In this document: in pieces, positions 8,384 to 17,420 of the stretch | Numbering within the stretch: the first letter of the stretch is position 1 | Layout: each line of letters begins with the position of its first letter | From: Pleodorina starrii | Taxonomy: Eukaryota; Chlorophyta; Chlorophyceae; Chlamydomonadales; Volvocaceae | Reading direction: 5' to 3' | NCBI GenBank assembly: GCA_030267565.1 | Contig: BRXU01000066.1 | Location: forward strand, 119,384 to 183,383 | DNA length: 64,000 bases | Position numbers and translations under genes: made by a program | Notes under the pieces: model-generated | Databases searched by the model: none | Told to the model about the DNA's origin: nothing | What the model saw: the letters and a program-made list of their open reading frames with translations, nothing else

Positions 8384-9298
8384 CTAGTGGCGGAGAGTCT
8401 CGTCCCCGCGGTGGGAGGCCGGTTCGATCTGGAAGGTGGAGTGCTCGATGGCCACGTCGAAGTCACGGGCCACACAGGCCTGCAGATCCGCCAGCACGAC
8501 ACCGGCGTGCTCGGCGCTCAGGCAGCCGTCGTGGACGGTGACGTGGGCCGAGAGCACCGGGGTGTCGGAGTCGATGCGTGAGGCGTGCAGGTCGTGCACC
8601 CCCACCACGTGGGGCAGGGACTCCAGGCGGGTGCGGACCTCATCCAGATCCAGACCCTTGGGAGTGGTTTCCATCAGGACCTCGATGGTGTCGCGCAGCA
8701 GAATCAGGGCCCGGGGCACGATCAGGGCGGCGATCAGCAGGGACACGATCGCATCCGCCTGGGTCCACCCAGTGGTGGCGATGACGATCGCGGAGACGAT
8801 GACCGCCACCGAGCCCAGGGCGTCGTTGGCGACCTCCAGGAAGGCGGCCTTCATGTTCAGGTTCTCTCCCCGCCCCGAGGCCAGGATGATCAGCCCGATG
8901 ATGTTGCCGACCAGCCCGATCACCCCGAACCACAGCATGGCCGAAGACTCGACCTCCGGGGGCTCCAGCAGCCGGCGGATACCTTCGACGGCAACGAACC
9001 CGCCCACGGCCAGCAGCACCGAGGCCTGGGCGGCCGCGGCGACGATCTCCGCCCGCTTGTACCCCCAGGTGCGTTTGTCCGTGGCCGGCTTCAGGGCCAG
9101 GGTCGCCGCGATCAGCGCGATCAGCAGCCCGGCGGAGTCGGTGAACATGTGCCCGGCATCGGCCAGCAGCGCCAGGCTGCCCGAGATCACCGCGCCGATG
9201 ATCTCGGCGACCATGATCGTGGCGGTGATGGCGAAGACTACTGCCAGCTTTCCCCGCCGCCCGGTGGCACCGTGGGCGTGATCGTGCTCACCGCTCAC
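8384..9298 (-). CDS. czcD: Cation diffusion facilitator (CzcD-like heavy-metal exporter)
   Basis: The GTG start at 9298 overlaps the stop codon of the upstream ArsR-type gene (GTGA), which supports this start over longer options. The 304-residue protein has six membrane helices, the metal-site motif HMFTDSAG in helix 2 and the matching EVANDALGS in helix 5, and an N-terminal His-rich tag (GEHDHAHG). CDF proteins export Zn2+, Cd2+ or Co2+ in exchange for protons. The cytoplasmic C-terminal domain (LESLPHVVGVHDLHAS) is intact. Pairing with a CmtR-like sensor suggests Cd/Pb or Zn control. Confidence 0.93.
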   Translation of the reverse strand: MSGEHDHAHGATGRRGKLAVVFAITATIMVAEIIGAVISGSLALLADAGHMFTDSAGLLIALIAATLALKPATDKRTWGYKRAEIVAAAAQASVLLAVGGFVAVEGIRRLLEPPEVESSAMLWFGVIGLVGNIIGLIILASGRGENLNMKAAFLEVANDALGSVAVIVSAIVIATTGWTQADAIVSLLIAALIVPRALILLRDTIEVLMETTPKGLDLDEVRTRLESLPHVVGVHDLHASRIDSDTPVLSAHVTVHDGCLSAEHAGVVLADLQACVARDFDVAIEHSTFQIEPASHRGDETLRH

Positions 9299-9663
9299 GC
9301 CGGAACCTCTTGGGTGCTGGCCGCACCGGCGAGCTCCTCGGCGGCGCACTCCGGCGTGCCGCACTGGCACACCGCCTCGACGGTGAGAATCGTGCCCAGC
9401 AGGTCCTCCAGGGCGTGGGCCAGCTTCGGGTCCGAGAGCTCATAGCGCACATTGCGTCCGGCCGGCACGCCCACGACCAGCCCGCAGTCGCGCAGGCAGG
9501 CCAGGTGGTTGGACAGGATCTGCCGGCTCACCCCGATCTGGGCCGCCAGTTCCGAGGGCACCGCCGGGCCCTGCTGCAGCTGCAGCAGCACCGCGGCCCG
9601 GGTGGGATCGGCCAGTGCTTTGCCGAACCGGGACATCACCTCGACCGGGGACAAGATCCTCAT
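9295..9663 (-). CDS. cmtR: ArsR/SmtB-family metal sensor, CmtR-like
   Basis: The 122-residue winged-helix protein has the helix-4 motif NHLACLRDCGL with C56 and C60, matching the Cd/Pb-binding Cys57 and Cys61 of mycobacterial CmtR, and C-terminal cysteines C99, C101 and C106 near the third CmtR ligand Cys102. It should repress its own operon with the CDF exporter until metal binds. The start at 9663 (MRILSPVEVM) is chosen because it matches the usual family length; the frame stays open upstream. An inverted repeat lies just upstream. Confidence 0.92.
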   Translation of the reverse strand: MRILSPVEVMSRFGKALADPTRAAVLLQLQQGPAVPSELAAQIGVSRQILSNHLACLRDCGLVVGVPAGRNVRYELSDPKLAHALEDLLGTILTVEAVCQCGTPECAAEELAGAASTQEVPA

Positions 9664-9673
9664 GCCACAACCG

Positions 9674-9689
9674 TACAGCAGAATCTGTA
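9674..9689. promoter_or_regulatory. Candidate CmtR operator (TACAG-N6-CTGTA)
   Basis: The interrupted palindrome TACAGCAGAATCTGTA lies 11 bases upstream of the cmtR start. Read on the minus strand it also contains promoter-like sequence. Autoregulation by the adjacent sensor is the simple reading. Confidence 0.55.
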
Positions 9690-10093
9690 TCAAAGAGGGG
9701 CGGGGTCGAGCGAGGCTCGGGCAATGTCCAGCTTGTGTCCCTACGGTGTGGGCGGATGGGGGTGCCGTCCGCCACTGCGGCGCCCCCGTCCTCGAACCAC
9801 CACGGCACCTCGTGCGGCCGTTGCCGCAATGCCCCTGCGGGGAGGGAAGGCGATTGTCTGCCTCCGGCAGGAGACGGGTGGAGCCCATGATCACTTTCTG
9901 CGCTGCTCCGCTGGGCAGCCCGCCCGTGCGCCGTTTCCCGACCGGGTGCAAGGCGGCCGGGCCGTGGCGACCGATCGACTCTGCGATCCAGGCACGAAGT
10001 ACCCCAAATATGTCGCCGATGACGATCCTCTCGGAGCACTTCGCACCTGACGGAAGGCCTCCCGTCAACCGGCCACCACTGGTGGGGCGAAGC
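9690..10093. other. Gap between cmtR and the NlpC/P60 gene
   Basis: About 400 bases with open frames on both strands, but none with a clear ribosome site, signal or recognisable motif. It should contain the cmtR promoter and the end signal of the NlpC/P60 gene. Confidence 0.4.
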
Positions 10094-10711
10094 TCAGCGG
10101 TAGGTGTAGTACCCATCGAGGGGCATGGCGTTGACGGAGTGGACGAAGGTGCCCTGGGTCGGGTTCAGCGCAGAGACCATCTTGCCGCCACCGATGTAGA
10201 TGCCGATGTGGTTGCCACCGTTCTGAGACACCAGGTCCCCGGGCTGCGGAGTGGAGGTCGGGGTGGCGGCTGCGATCTGCTGGAAACTGGTGCGGGGAAT
10301 ATCGATACCCTGCTGGGCGTAGACCCACCCGGTGAATCCAGAGCAGTCCCAGGCACCGAAGGAAGTGCCGCCCCAGACATAGCCGGTGCCCACACCCTGC
10401 ATGGCCGTACCCACGATGCCGCCAGTGGCGGGGGCGATCTCGGTGATCGCGGTGGACTGCGGGCTCACGCTCGAAGCCGTCTGCGCCGCCACCGGGGCCG
10501 GGGTGACGTAGGAGCCCTGGCTCCCCAAAGAGGACGAAGCCGGGGCCCACGACGTGGCGGCCGGGGCAGCCGGGAGCTCCGCATAGGCCTGGGCCGGGGC
10601 CACGGATCCAAGGATTGCCACGCCAGCAGCAGCAGCGATGGTGGTGTTACGCGCCCGGCACGAGGGGGTCTCGGCGCGGTGACGAGCAGAAGTGTGCTTG
10701 AAGAATGCCAT
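10094..10711 (-). CDS. Secreted NlpC/P60 peptidoglycan hydrolase (copy 1)
   Basis: The 205-residue protein has a signal peptide ending near APAQAYA, an Ala/Pro/Ser-rich linker and a C-terminal NlpC/P60 domain with the catalytic Cys in WDCSGF and the His in NHIGIYIGGG. Such enzymes cut between D-Glu and the diamino acid in the peptide stem of peptidoglycan. The start at 10711 follows a GGGAGGA ribosome site that sits right after a c-di-AMP riboswitch. The catalytic domain is nearly identical to that of the gene at 28040; only the linker differs in length. Confidence 0.93.
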   Translation of the reverse strand: MAFFKHTSARHRAETPSCRARNTTIAAAAGVAILGSVAPAQAYAELPAAPAATSWAPASSSLGSQGSYVTPAPVAAQTASSVSPQSTAITEIAPATGGIVGTAMQGVGTGYVWGGTSFGAWDCSGFTGWVYAQQGIDIPRTSFQQIAAATPTSTPQPGDLVSQNGGNHIGIYIGGGKMVSALNPTQGTFVHSVNAMPLDGYYTYR

Positions 10712-10721
10712 GGATGTACTC

Positions 10722-10897
10722 CTCCCTTTGCCTACGAGGTGAGCTGTCGGATGCGGGTGGGAGACACCCGGTCGCAGGGCGGGATGCTCTGGCGACTTAA
10801 CCCCTAGGACCCGAATCATCGGGACCGCATGTGGTTCCCCCGCTTCTGCCAAGCAGTTTCTGTGTAATGAACCTCGGGCACCGGCAGAATTCGGCGA
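10722..10897 (-). promoter_or_regulatory. Cyclic-di-AMP (ydaO/yuaA) riboswitch
   Basis: The leader carries the conserved end of the ydaO class in actinobacteria (GACAGCTCACCTCGTAGGC, just upstream of the start codon) together with a GCGGGGGAACCA block and a terminal stem near TCGCCGAAT. It aligns throughout with the leader at 27853. In this family, c-di-AMP binding turns off expression of cell-wall hydrolases. Confidence 0.9.
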
Positions 10898-11299
10898 TGT
10901 GCCCGAAGGCGCCGACAGGATCAGTGGCCGGCACGCATCGAAGAGTACAAGAAGATCACGAAACAATCACAATCCCATTCGGGAATGTATAGGAACTATA
11001 AAGAAAACAATCAAGATTTGATGAAGTTGTAAATTTTTCTCGACTTTTTCCTATTAATGTCCTGCAAATTATGGCGCCTCGTGGCGGGCGGCACATGCCT
11101 TTGTGGTGCGTGCGGACGGTACGGGGAGCCGTTGACCGCGCTGTGGCGGGGACGCGTGCCGCCCTAAAAGGCTCGGTGGCCGATGTCAGGGAAATTTCCA
11201 CGGATGGCGGTACAAGAATCGTCCCCGAGCAGCTCCAGCTATGTGCGCTACGGTAATCGGCGTTTGAATACGTACGGCATTTGGGCCCGAGGAGACCGC
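10898..11299. other. AT-rich divergent promoter region
   Basis: The stretch from about 10960 to 11070 is clearly AT-rich compared with its surroundings. It should hold the promoter of the riboswitch-controlled NlpC/P60 gene on the minus strand and that of ctaD on the plus strand. No gene is supported here. Confidence 0.55.
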
Positions 11300-13015
11300 A
11301 TGGCTATTTATGATTACACCGCCGACCAGCTCCGAAGCACAGCCCACCCGACGGTCGTGCCGCGCTCCAAAGGCCGGATGGTGGTGCAGTGGTTGACCTC
11401 CACCGACCACAAGACGATCGGGTACATGTACCTGATCACCTCCTTCGCCTTCTTCTGCCTCGCCGGCGTCATGGCGCTGCTGATCCGCGCCGAGCTCTTC
11501 GCCCCGGGCATGCAGATCCTGGAGACCAAGGAGCAGTACAACCAGCTGTTCACCATGCACGGCACGCTGATGCTGCTGATGTTCGGCACCCCGCTGTTCG
11601 TCGGCTTCGCCAACGTCATCGTCCCCCTGCAGATCGGCGCCCCCGACGTCGCCTTCCCGCGGCTCAACGCCCTGGCGTTCTGGTTCTTCCTGTTCGGCTC
11701 GCTGATCGCGACCGCCGGCTTCCTCACCCCGCAGGGCGCGGCCTCCTTCGGCTGGTACGCCTACGCACCGCTGAGCAACGCTTCTTTCACCCCAGGCTCC
11801 GGTGGTGACCTGTGGGTGTTCGGCCTGATTTTGTCCGGTTTCGGCACGATCATGGGCGCGGTCAACTTCATCACCACGATCATCGCGATGCGCGCCCCCG
11901 GCATGACCGTGTGGCGGATGGGCCTGTTCACCTGGAACACGCTCATCACCTCGCTGCTCGTGATCATGGCGTTCCCGCCTTTCACCGCTGCACTGTTCGC
12001 CCTCGGCATGGACCGGACCCTGGGTGGGCACATCTTCGACCCGGCCAACGGCGGGGCGGTGCTGTGGCAGCACCTCTTCTGGTTCTTCGGCCACCCCGAG
12101 GTCTACATCCTGGCGCTGCCGTTCTTCGGCATCGTCTCCGAGATCATCCCGGTGTTCTCCCGCAAGCCGCTGTTCGGCTACAAGGGCCTCGTGTTCGCGA
12201 CCATCACCATCGCCGCGCTGTCGGTGACCGTGTGGGCCCACCACATGTACGTGACCGGAGCCGTGTTCTTGAGCTTCTTCGCGTTCATGACCATGATGAT
12301 CGCCGTACCCACCGGGGTGAAGTTCTTCAACTGGATCGGCACGATGTGGCAGGGCTCGATCACCTTCGAGACCCCCATGCTGTGGGTCCTGGGGTTCATG
12401 TTCACCTTCCTCTTCGGCGGCCTGACCGGGGTGATCCTCGCTGCCCCGCCGCTGGACTTCCACCTCAATGACTCCTACTTCGTGGTCGCCCACTTCCACT
12501 ACGTCATCTTCGGCACCGTGGTGTTCGGCATGTTCGCCGGCTTCTACTTCTGGTGGCCCAAGTTCACCGGCAAGATGCTCAACGAGCGGATCGGCAAGAT
12601 CCACTTCTGGCTGCTGTTCCTCGGCTTCCACATGACCTTCCTGATCCAGCACTGGCTCGGGGTCTCAGGGATGCCCCGGCGCTACGCGGACTACCTGCCG
12701 GAGGACAACTTCACCTGGATGAACCAGATCTCCACGGTCGGGGCGATGCTCCTCGGCGTCTCGATGATCCCGTGGTTCTGGAACGTCTACACCACCTGGC
12801 GCAACGGCACCAAGGTCGAGGTCGACGACCCCTGGGGCTTCGGCGGATCCCTGGAGTGGGCGACGTCCTGCCCGCCGCCGCGGCACAACTTCACCTCGCT
12901 GCCGCGCATCCGCTCCGAGCGGCCGGCGCTGGACCTGCACCACCCGGAGCTGGCCGCGGAGTCCCCGCAGCAGTCCCCGGTCGACGACGCCGCCATCGCC
13001 ACGCGGAAGGAATAA
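11300..13015 (+). CDS. ctaD: Cytochrome c oxidase subunit I (aa3 type)
   Basis: The 571-residue protein contains the metal ligands of subunit [13 protein letters not shown] (haem a His), [19 protein letters not shown] (CuB His and the cross-linked Tyr), WAHHMYVTG (two CuB His) and [11 protein letters not shown] (haem a and a3 His). Twelve helices are expected. Start ATG at 11300 follows GAGGAG. It stands alone: no ctaC, ctaE or ctaF is next to it, although assembly factors (SURF1, CtaG) occur elsewhere in the window. That isolation suggests either the usual scattered actinobacterial arrangement or an extra copy. Confidence 0.96.
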   Translation: MAIYDYTADQLRSTAHPTVVPRSKGRMVVQWLTSTDHKTIGYMYLITSFAFFCLAGVMALLIRAELFAPGMQILETKEQYNQLFTMHGTLMLLMFGTPLFVGFANVIVPLQIGAPDVAFPRLNALAFWFFLFGSLIATAGFLTPQGAASFGWYAYAPLSNASFTPGSGGDLWVFGLILSGFGTIMGAVNFITTIIAMRAPGMTVWRMGLFTWNTLITSLLVIMAFPPFTAALFALGMDRTLGGHIFDPANGGAVLWQHLFWFFGHPEVYILALPFFGIVSEIIPVFSRKPLFGYKGLVFATITIAALSVTVWAHHMYVTGAVFLSFFAFMTMMIAVPTGVKFFNWIGTMWQGSITFETPMLWVLGFMFTFLFGGLTGVILAAPPLDFHLNDSYFVVAHFHYVIFGTVVFGMFAGFYFWWPKFTGKMLNERIGKIHFWLLFLGFHMTFLIQHWLGVSGMPRRYADYLPEDNFTWMNQISTVGAMLLGVSMIPWFWNVYTTWRNGTKVEVDDPWGFGGSLEWATSCPPPRHNFTSLPRIRSERPALDLHHPELAAESPQQSPVDDAAIATRKE

Positions 13016-13327
13016 TTTTCTCGCTGCCAGGATCTTCATCGGTGCGGTGACGGCCAGGGAAACCCTCGTAGTGCTGCGGCACGGGAGGGGCGGATTGGCC
13101 CTGCAACCGAAAAGGGACGAGGCTCCTGCTGGTCGCCGACACACCACGGGGCTTCTCCGAAAAAGGGAGATGGCATGTCCGCTTCACCTCCCGGCCGAGT
13201 TCTACTGGTCGACGGCGAAACGAACCGGGCGCCACTCATCCAGGGACATCTGCCCAACGCCGGTGGTGAAGTTGCGCTACGGCACACCGGGACAGGGGCG
13301 AGATGTGGGCAAGGGTCACCACGCTTC
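13016..13327. other. Gap after ctaD
   Basis: About 310 bases with no supported gene. Several open frames cross it on both strands but lack ribosome sites and recognisable motifs. Confidence 0.4.
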
Positions 13328-13365
13328 CCCCCTAAAAGTACAGGTTTCCGTGTACTGTTAGGGGG
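13328..13365. promoter_or_regulatory. Strong inverted repeat upstream of the methyltransferase-like gene
   Basis: Arms 13328-13342 and 13351-13365 pair at 14 of 15 positions around an 8-base centre; the inner part is AGTACA...TGTACT. It lies 72 bases upstream of the next start codon and is less GC-rich than its surroundings, so an operator overlapping a promoter is likelier than a terminator. Confidence 0.6.
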
Positions 13366-13436
13366 TGGTTTGAGTATGCCTCCACGCCCCGCCAGGGCCA
13401 GCCCGGGGGCTGGAATGAGCCTGATCGAGGAGGACT

Positions 13437-14069
13437 ATGATGGCCGCGGCTCTGGCGCTGAGCCTGTATCTGGCCGGCCTGGCGGTGGCCTTCGGTGCGC
13501 GGTCGTGGATCCATCGGCGCCGCACCGGGTCCACCGGTTTCCGCGGGTTGAGCGGGGCGCCTGGCTCTGCTGAGTGGTGGGGCGGAATACTTTTCGCGAT
13601 CGCTCTGGTCCTCGGCGCAGCAGGGCCTGTCCTCGCCCTCACCGGCGCCGTGGCCGCGCCCCGACTACCAGCGGCTTTCACCTGGGCCGGGGCGTTCATC
13701 ACCATCGTGGGGTTCTTCGGTGTACTGGCCGCCCAGGCCGGCATGGGCGCCTCCTGGCGGGTGGGCGTCGACGCCACCGAACGGACAGAACTGGTCACCA
13801 CCGGGGCTTTCGCCGTGGTGCGCAACCCTATTTTCACGGCGATGCTCACCACCATGGCCGGCCTGGCCCTTCTGGTGCCCACCGCGGTCAGTGCAGCAGC
13901 CCTGCTGTGCCTGCTGGTGGCCGTCGAGCTACAGGTCCGTCTCGTCGAAGAGCCTTACCTGCTGCGCACCCACCGACAGGTATACGCCTCCTATGCCGCA
14001 GCCACCGGCCGGTTCGTGCCCGGCCTCGGCCGGCTCCGCCGCGCAACCCCGGGTAAGCCGAGATCCTGA
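13437..14069 (+). CDS. Isoprenylcysteine carboxyl methyltransferase-family membrane protein
   Basis: The 210-residue protein has about five membrane helices and the C-terminal signature of the ICMT/PEMT group: GAFAVVRNPIFTAML for the cofactor-binding region and VEEPYLLRTHRQVYASYAA. Bacterial members methylate small or lipid substrates with S-adenosylmethionine, but targets are mostly unknown; relatives (CzcN) occur in metal-resistance operons. The start is at 13437 after GAGGAGG; an ATG directly after it could also serve. It is followed by mntH about 190 bases later. Confidence 0.85.
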   Translation: MMAAALALSLYLAGLAVAFGARSWIHRRRTGSTGFRGLSGAPGSAEWWGGILFAIALVLGAAGPVLALTGAVAAPRLPAAFTWAGAFITIVGFFGVLAAQAGMGASWRVGVDATERTELVTTGAFAVVRNPIFTAMLTTMAGLALLVPTAVSAAALLCLLVAVELQVRLVEEPYLLRTHRQVYASYAAATGRFVPGLGRLRRATPGKPRS

Positions 14070-14238
14070 GCGTGTCGTGCCACCGCCACTGGCCGGCAGT
14101 TCACCCGCCCGGGAAGCCCGCACCTCTGACGTTCCGCGCCACTGTGATCGGCCGTCGATGCCATCCACCTTTCGTGGAGGCGAAGCCCGGGAAATCATGA
14201 GCGTGCCCGGCAGTCAGGCTTCCGGTTCCCCGCAGCGA

Positions 14239-14260
14239 AAAGTTCGTATAGGTTAACTTT
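14239..14260. promoter_or_regulatory. Candidate MntR operator/promoter before mntH
   Basis: AAAGTT and AACTTT form an inverted pair ten bases apart, ending just before the mntH ATG and enclosing a TATAGG promoter-like box. No ribosome site is obvious, so mntH may be leaderless with its operator on the start site. Confidence 0.45.
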
Positions 14261-14262
14261 CT

Positions 14263-15543
14263 ATGAGGATCGGGACGGGGCGCACCGGCTCCACGGGCGC
14301 TGCCGCCTCTTCCCCCGGGGAGCGGTGGGTGCGCCGGCAGCCGCTGCCGTGGTTACTGGGCCCGGCTTTTGTGGCCGCCGTGGCCTACGTGGATCCGGGC
14401 AACGTCGCGGCGAATCTCACTGCCGGCGCCCAGTACGGATATCTGCTGGTGTGGGTGCTGGTGGCCGCCAATGCCATGGCGGTCCTCATCCAGTACCTTT
14501 CGGCCAAGGTCGGGCTGGTCACCGGATCGAGTCTGCCCGAGTTGCTGGGTGACCGTCTGCCCCGGGGCCGGCGACTGGGGTACTGGGTCCAGGCCGAGCT
14601 GGTGGCCGCGGCCACGGATCTGGCCGAGGTGATCGGTGGGGCGATCGCCCTGCACATTCTCTTCGGGATCCCTCTGCTGGCCGGGGGCGTGATCGTCGGG
14701 GTGATCTCGATGCTGCTGCTGGTCCTCCAGACCCACCGCGGCCCCCGGTTCTTCGAGTTCGTCGTGACCGGATTGCTGGCGATCGTCACCGCGGGTTTCG
14801 TCACCGGCCTGTTTTTCGGCCCCGTGTCCTGGGGTGAGGCCGTCGCCGGGATCGTGCCGCGGTTCGAGGGCACCCCGACGGTGCTGCTGGCCGCGAGCAT
14901 GCTCGGGGCCACGGTGATGCCCCACGCCATCTACGCCCACTCCGCCCTGGCGCGCGATCGCCACGGGCGCTCAGTGCCCACCGAGGCCTTGCCGCGGCTG
15001 CTGAGCGCCACCCGGTGGGACGTGCTGCTGTCCCTGCTCGTGGCCGGGTCGGTGAACATCGCGATGCTGTTACTGGCCGCGGGCAACCTCGCCGGGGTGC
15101 CCGGTACCGACAGCATCGAAGGAGCCCATGCGGCGATCACCGCCGCCCTCGGTCCGGCCGTCGGGATCGCCTTCGGCATCGGGTTGCTGGCCTCCGGGCT
15201 GGCCTCGACCTCGGTGGGCTCCTACGCCGGGTCGGCAATCATGGGCGGTTTGCTGCACCTGCGCATCCCGGTGTTCGTCCGTCGGCTGATCACCTTGATC
15301 CCCGCCTTGGTCATCATCGCGGTCGGAGTGGATCCGACCTGGGCGCTGGTGCTGTCCCAGGTGCTGCTGAGCCTGGGCATCCCTTTCGCTCTGATCCCGT
15401 TAGTGCGGCTGAGCAGCAGCCGCGCCCTGATGGGGGTCTTCGTGAACAAGGTGGCTCTGACCGTCGCCGCCTGGGTGGTGGTGGCCCTGATCGTGTCGTT
15501 GAACGTGGCGCTGATCATCCTGACCGTCGCCGGAGCCGATTGA
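14263..15543 (+). CDS. mntH: NRAMP-family Mn2+/divalent metal transporter
   Basis: The 426-residue protein has the NRAMP metal-site motifs: AYVDPGNVAANL in helix 1 (Asp-Pro-Gly-Asn) and ATVMPHAIYAHS in helix 6 (Met-Pro-His), plus about eleven helices. It imports Mn2+ (and probably Fe2+) with protons. The gene for a DtxR/MntR regulator follows 44 bases later, pointing to Mn-dependent control. Confidence 0.95.
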   Translation: MRIGTGRTGSTGAAASSPGERWVRRQPLPWLLGPAFVAAVAYVDPGNVAANLTAGAQYGYLLVWVLVAANAMAVLIQYLSAKVGLVTGSSLPELLGDRLPRGRRLGYWVQAELVAAATDLAEVIGGAIALHILFGIPLLAGGVIVGVISMLLLVLQTHRGPRFFEFVVTGLLAIVTAGFVTGLFFGPVSWGEAVAGIVPRFEGTPTVLLAASMLGATVMPHAIYAHSALARDRHGRSVPTEALPRLLSATRWDVLLSLLVAGSVNIAMLLLAAGNLAGVPGTDSIEGAHAAITAALGPAVGIAFGIGLLASGLASTSVGSYAGSAIMGGLLHLRIPVFVRRLITLIPALVIIAVGVDPTWALVLSQVLLSLGIPFALIPLVRLSSSRALMGVFVNKVALTVAAWVVVALIVSLNVALIILTVAGAD

Positions 15544-15574
15544 ATGGGCCCGGCAGCTGCGGTGCGGCACTCGG

Positions 15575-15580
15575 TAGCGT
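15575..15580 (+). promoter_or_regulatory. TAGCGT -10 box for leaderless mntR
   Basis: TAGCGT ends seven bases before the mntR ATG, the spacing at which transcription starts on the A of the start codon. There is no ribosome site. The same box and spacing precede the gene starting at 63636. Confidence 0.55.
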
Positions 15581-15587
15581 GGGTCCT

Positions 15588-16277
15588 ATGGACTTGAGTG
15601 AGATCACCCCGGTCGCCCAGGACTATCTCAAGGCGATCTGGTCGGCCACCGAATGGGGCGACCCGCCGATCACCACCACAGCCTTGGCGGCACGGATGGG
15701 GACCTCTGCCCCCAACGTCACCGACACGGTCAAGCGATTGGCCGGCCAGGGGCTCGTCGAGTACCAGCCCTACAAGCCCGTCACCCTCACCCCTCAGGGG
15801 CGTGCGTACGCGGTGGCGATGGTGCGCCGGCACCGGCTGCTGGAGACCTTCCTGGCCACCACGCTGGGGTATCCGTGGGAGGAGGTTCATGATGAGGCCG
15901 AACGTCTTGAGCACGCCGCCTCCGACGCCATGATCGAACGCATCGACGCCCGGCTGGGTCGCCCCACGGTGGATCCACACGGGGACCCGATCCCCACCGC
16001 GCAGGGACGCACCCGCCGCCCGCTCAATACCACCCGACTCACCGAGGCGAAGCCGGGACGATACGAGATCATTCGTCTTTCCGATGCCGACCCACACCGC
16101 CTCACCCGGTTCCGCGACTGCGGCCTCGTGCCGGGTGGGGCTTTTCGTGTCATCGCTCAGGAAGCCAGCGGAACGACCGGTGTACCGGGGTATCACCACA
16201 CCGCGATCGAGCTGGCACCGACGGAAGCCGAAGCCATCTGGGTGACACCCACCCTCAAGACTCACCGGAGCCTCTGA
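15588..16277 (+). CDS. mntR: DtxR/MntR-family metalloregulator
   Basis: The 229-residue protein has an N-terminal winged helix (TTALAARMGTSAPNVTDTVKRL), a dimerisation and metal-binding domain (MVRRHRLLETFL, EVHDEAERLEHAAS) and a C-terminal SH3-like FeoA domain. This is the DtxR/IdeR/MntR layout. Position next to mntH makes Mn2+-dependent repression of mntH the likely role; IdeR-type iron sensing cannot be excluded from sequence alone. The start at 15588 is supported by a leaderless promoter. Confidence 0.93.
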   Translation: MDLSEITPVAQDYLKAIWSATEWGDPPITTTALAARMGTSAPNVTDTVKRLAGQGLVEYQPYKPVTLTPQGRAYAVAMVRRHRLLETFLATTLGYPWEEVHDEAERLEHAASDAMIERIDARLGRPTVDPHGDPIPTAQGRTRRPLNTTRLTEAKPGRYEIIRLSDADPHRLTRFRDCGLVPGGAFRVIAQEASGTTGVPGYHHTAIELAPTEAEAIWVTPTLKTHRSL

Positions 16278-16282
16278 AAGCT

Positions 16283-16312
16283 GCGCCCACCGGGGAATGC
16301 CCCGGTGGGCGC
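16283..16312. terminator. Bidirectional terminator hairpin
   Basis: A perfect 13-bp stem (GCGCCCACCGGGG / CCCCGGTGGGCGC) with an AATG loop lies between the convergent mntR and DUF3093 genes. Confidence 0.85.
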
Positions 16313-16317
16313 CGCGC

Positions 16318-16863
16318 TCAGCCGGCGGAGAGAACCTCGACCATGCGCTCCGGGTGACGGGTTGAGGTCAACCAATACGGGGTGGGGTCCACGGGATCGG
16401 TGATCTGGATGCGCACCACCGGGCCCACGGAAACGCGGAAGTTCATGTAAGCGCGGGCGTCCAGTTCAGGGCCGCGCACTCTTTGGACGGCGCTGCCGCG
16501 AAACGCTTCAGCCTCACCCACGAATCGGCGCTCAATACGAGCGCGCCCCACTTGCAACGACTCCCCGGTGATCACGATTCCGGTGCTCGAGGCAATCAAT
16601 GCCACGGCAGTGCCGCCGGCGACCACAGCCCCCACCGCCGCCCCGACCCACATGTTGATCGGAGCCAGGGCGATCAGACCCACCAGACCCGCGAAGAGCA
16701 CGAGCAACCACATCCACCACGCGGCAGATAATCTCTCCTCGTACAAGACCGTTTTCGGGTCGACCTTCGCGGGAGGGTCCTCGACAAGTCTGTCCGGCGA
16801 CGTCCCCTGGGCGCCGCGGGATTCATTGGGCGGGAAGGCGCCGAGCGTCGCAGGGTAGGACAT
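16318..16863 (-). CDS. DUF3093 family membrane protein
   Basis: The 181-residue protein has a polar N-terminal tail of about 45 residues, two membrane helices (WWMWLLVLFAGLVGLIALAP and the next Gly/Ala-rich segment) and a soluble C-terminal domain. The YEERLSAAWW entry to the first helix and the overall layout match the actinobacterial DUF3093 family, whose function is not established. It converges on mntR. Confidence 0.8.
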   Translation of the reverse strand: MSYPATLGAFPPNESRGAQGTSPDRLVEDPPAKVDPKTVLYEERLSAAWWMWLLVLFAGLVGLIALAPINMWVGAAVGAVVAGGTAVALIASSTGIVITGESLQVGRARIERRFVGEAEAFRGSAVQRVRGPELDARAYMNFRVSVGPVVRIQITDPVDPTPYWLTSTRHPERMVEVLSAG

Positions 16864-17381
16864 GTTCCAATTCTCTCATGACAGCGATCCGGTGGACCGG
16901 CTGGTCTGCCATCACGGGGCGCAGACCCAGTGCATGCTGAGGCTCCTGGGCTGATCGGACAGTCCAACCGTGTGCTCCGTGGCACAGGCGATGGTCACCC
17001 CCCGGCATCCGTGGTTGGCAGAGTGGAGTACCTGATCTAGCACCTCGCCCAGGACGGCCTGGTCCTTGGGGACCGGCTGTGCAGAGGGGCCCGGCGGGGT
17101 GACCCCCTCCTGCCCCTCCATCTCGTGGGCTTCAGCCCTCACCCGTAACGGGGAAGCTTCCCTCCCTTCATCTTCGCGACGGCGCGAAGGACACCCTCTA
17201 CGTGGGGGGACGGAACCGTGCCGCTGCCCACGGAGTTCGACCCCCGAGACCGGGACGGTTCAGTCATGGTTCCGTCGCCCCAGAACTAGTTTTCGCGAGT
17301 GGTGCAAGACGGGATGCTGCGGGGCGCCGTGATCCGCTACGGCGGTGTGCGGAGAAGGCCCTCGCCGCGGTCGAAGAGTGA
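16864..17381. other. Gap with a possible GAF-domain remnant
   Basis: On the minus strand, 16912-17142 encodes a 76-residue frame whose middle (VLGEVLDQVLHSANHGCRGV) resembles the start of a GAF domain as found in GAF-ANTAR regulators. It has no convincing start and ends abruptly. Treat as a possible fragment. Nothing else was seen. Confidence 0.25.
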
Positions 17382-17406
17382 GGGCCAGCCGCGAGCCGGC
17401 TGGCCC
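17382..17406 (-). terminator. Hairpin downstream of the secreted His/Tyr/Lys-rich gene
   Basis: A perfect nine-base stem (GGGCCAGCC / GGCTGGCCC) with a 7-base loop lies 15 bases beyond the stop codon. Confidence 0.65.
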
Positions 17407-17420
17407 CCACCAGAGCCCGA

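Noticed and set aside
16912..17142. Possible GAF-domain gene on the minus strand
   Set aside because: Only about 45 residues resemble a GAF start; no clear start codon or remainder of the domain.
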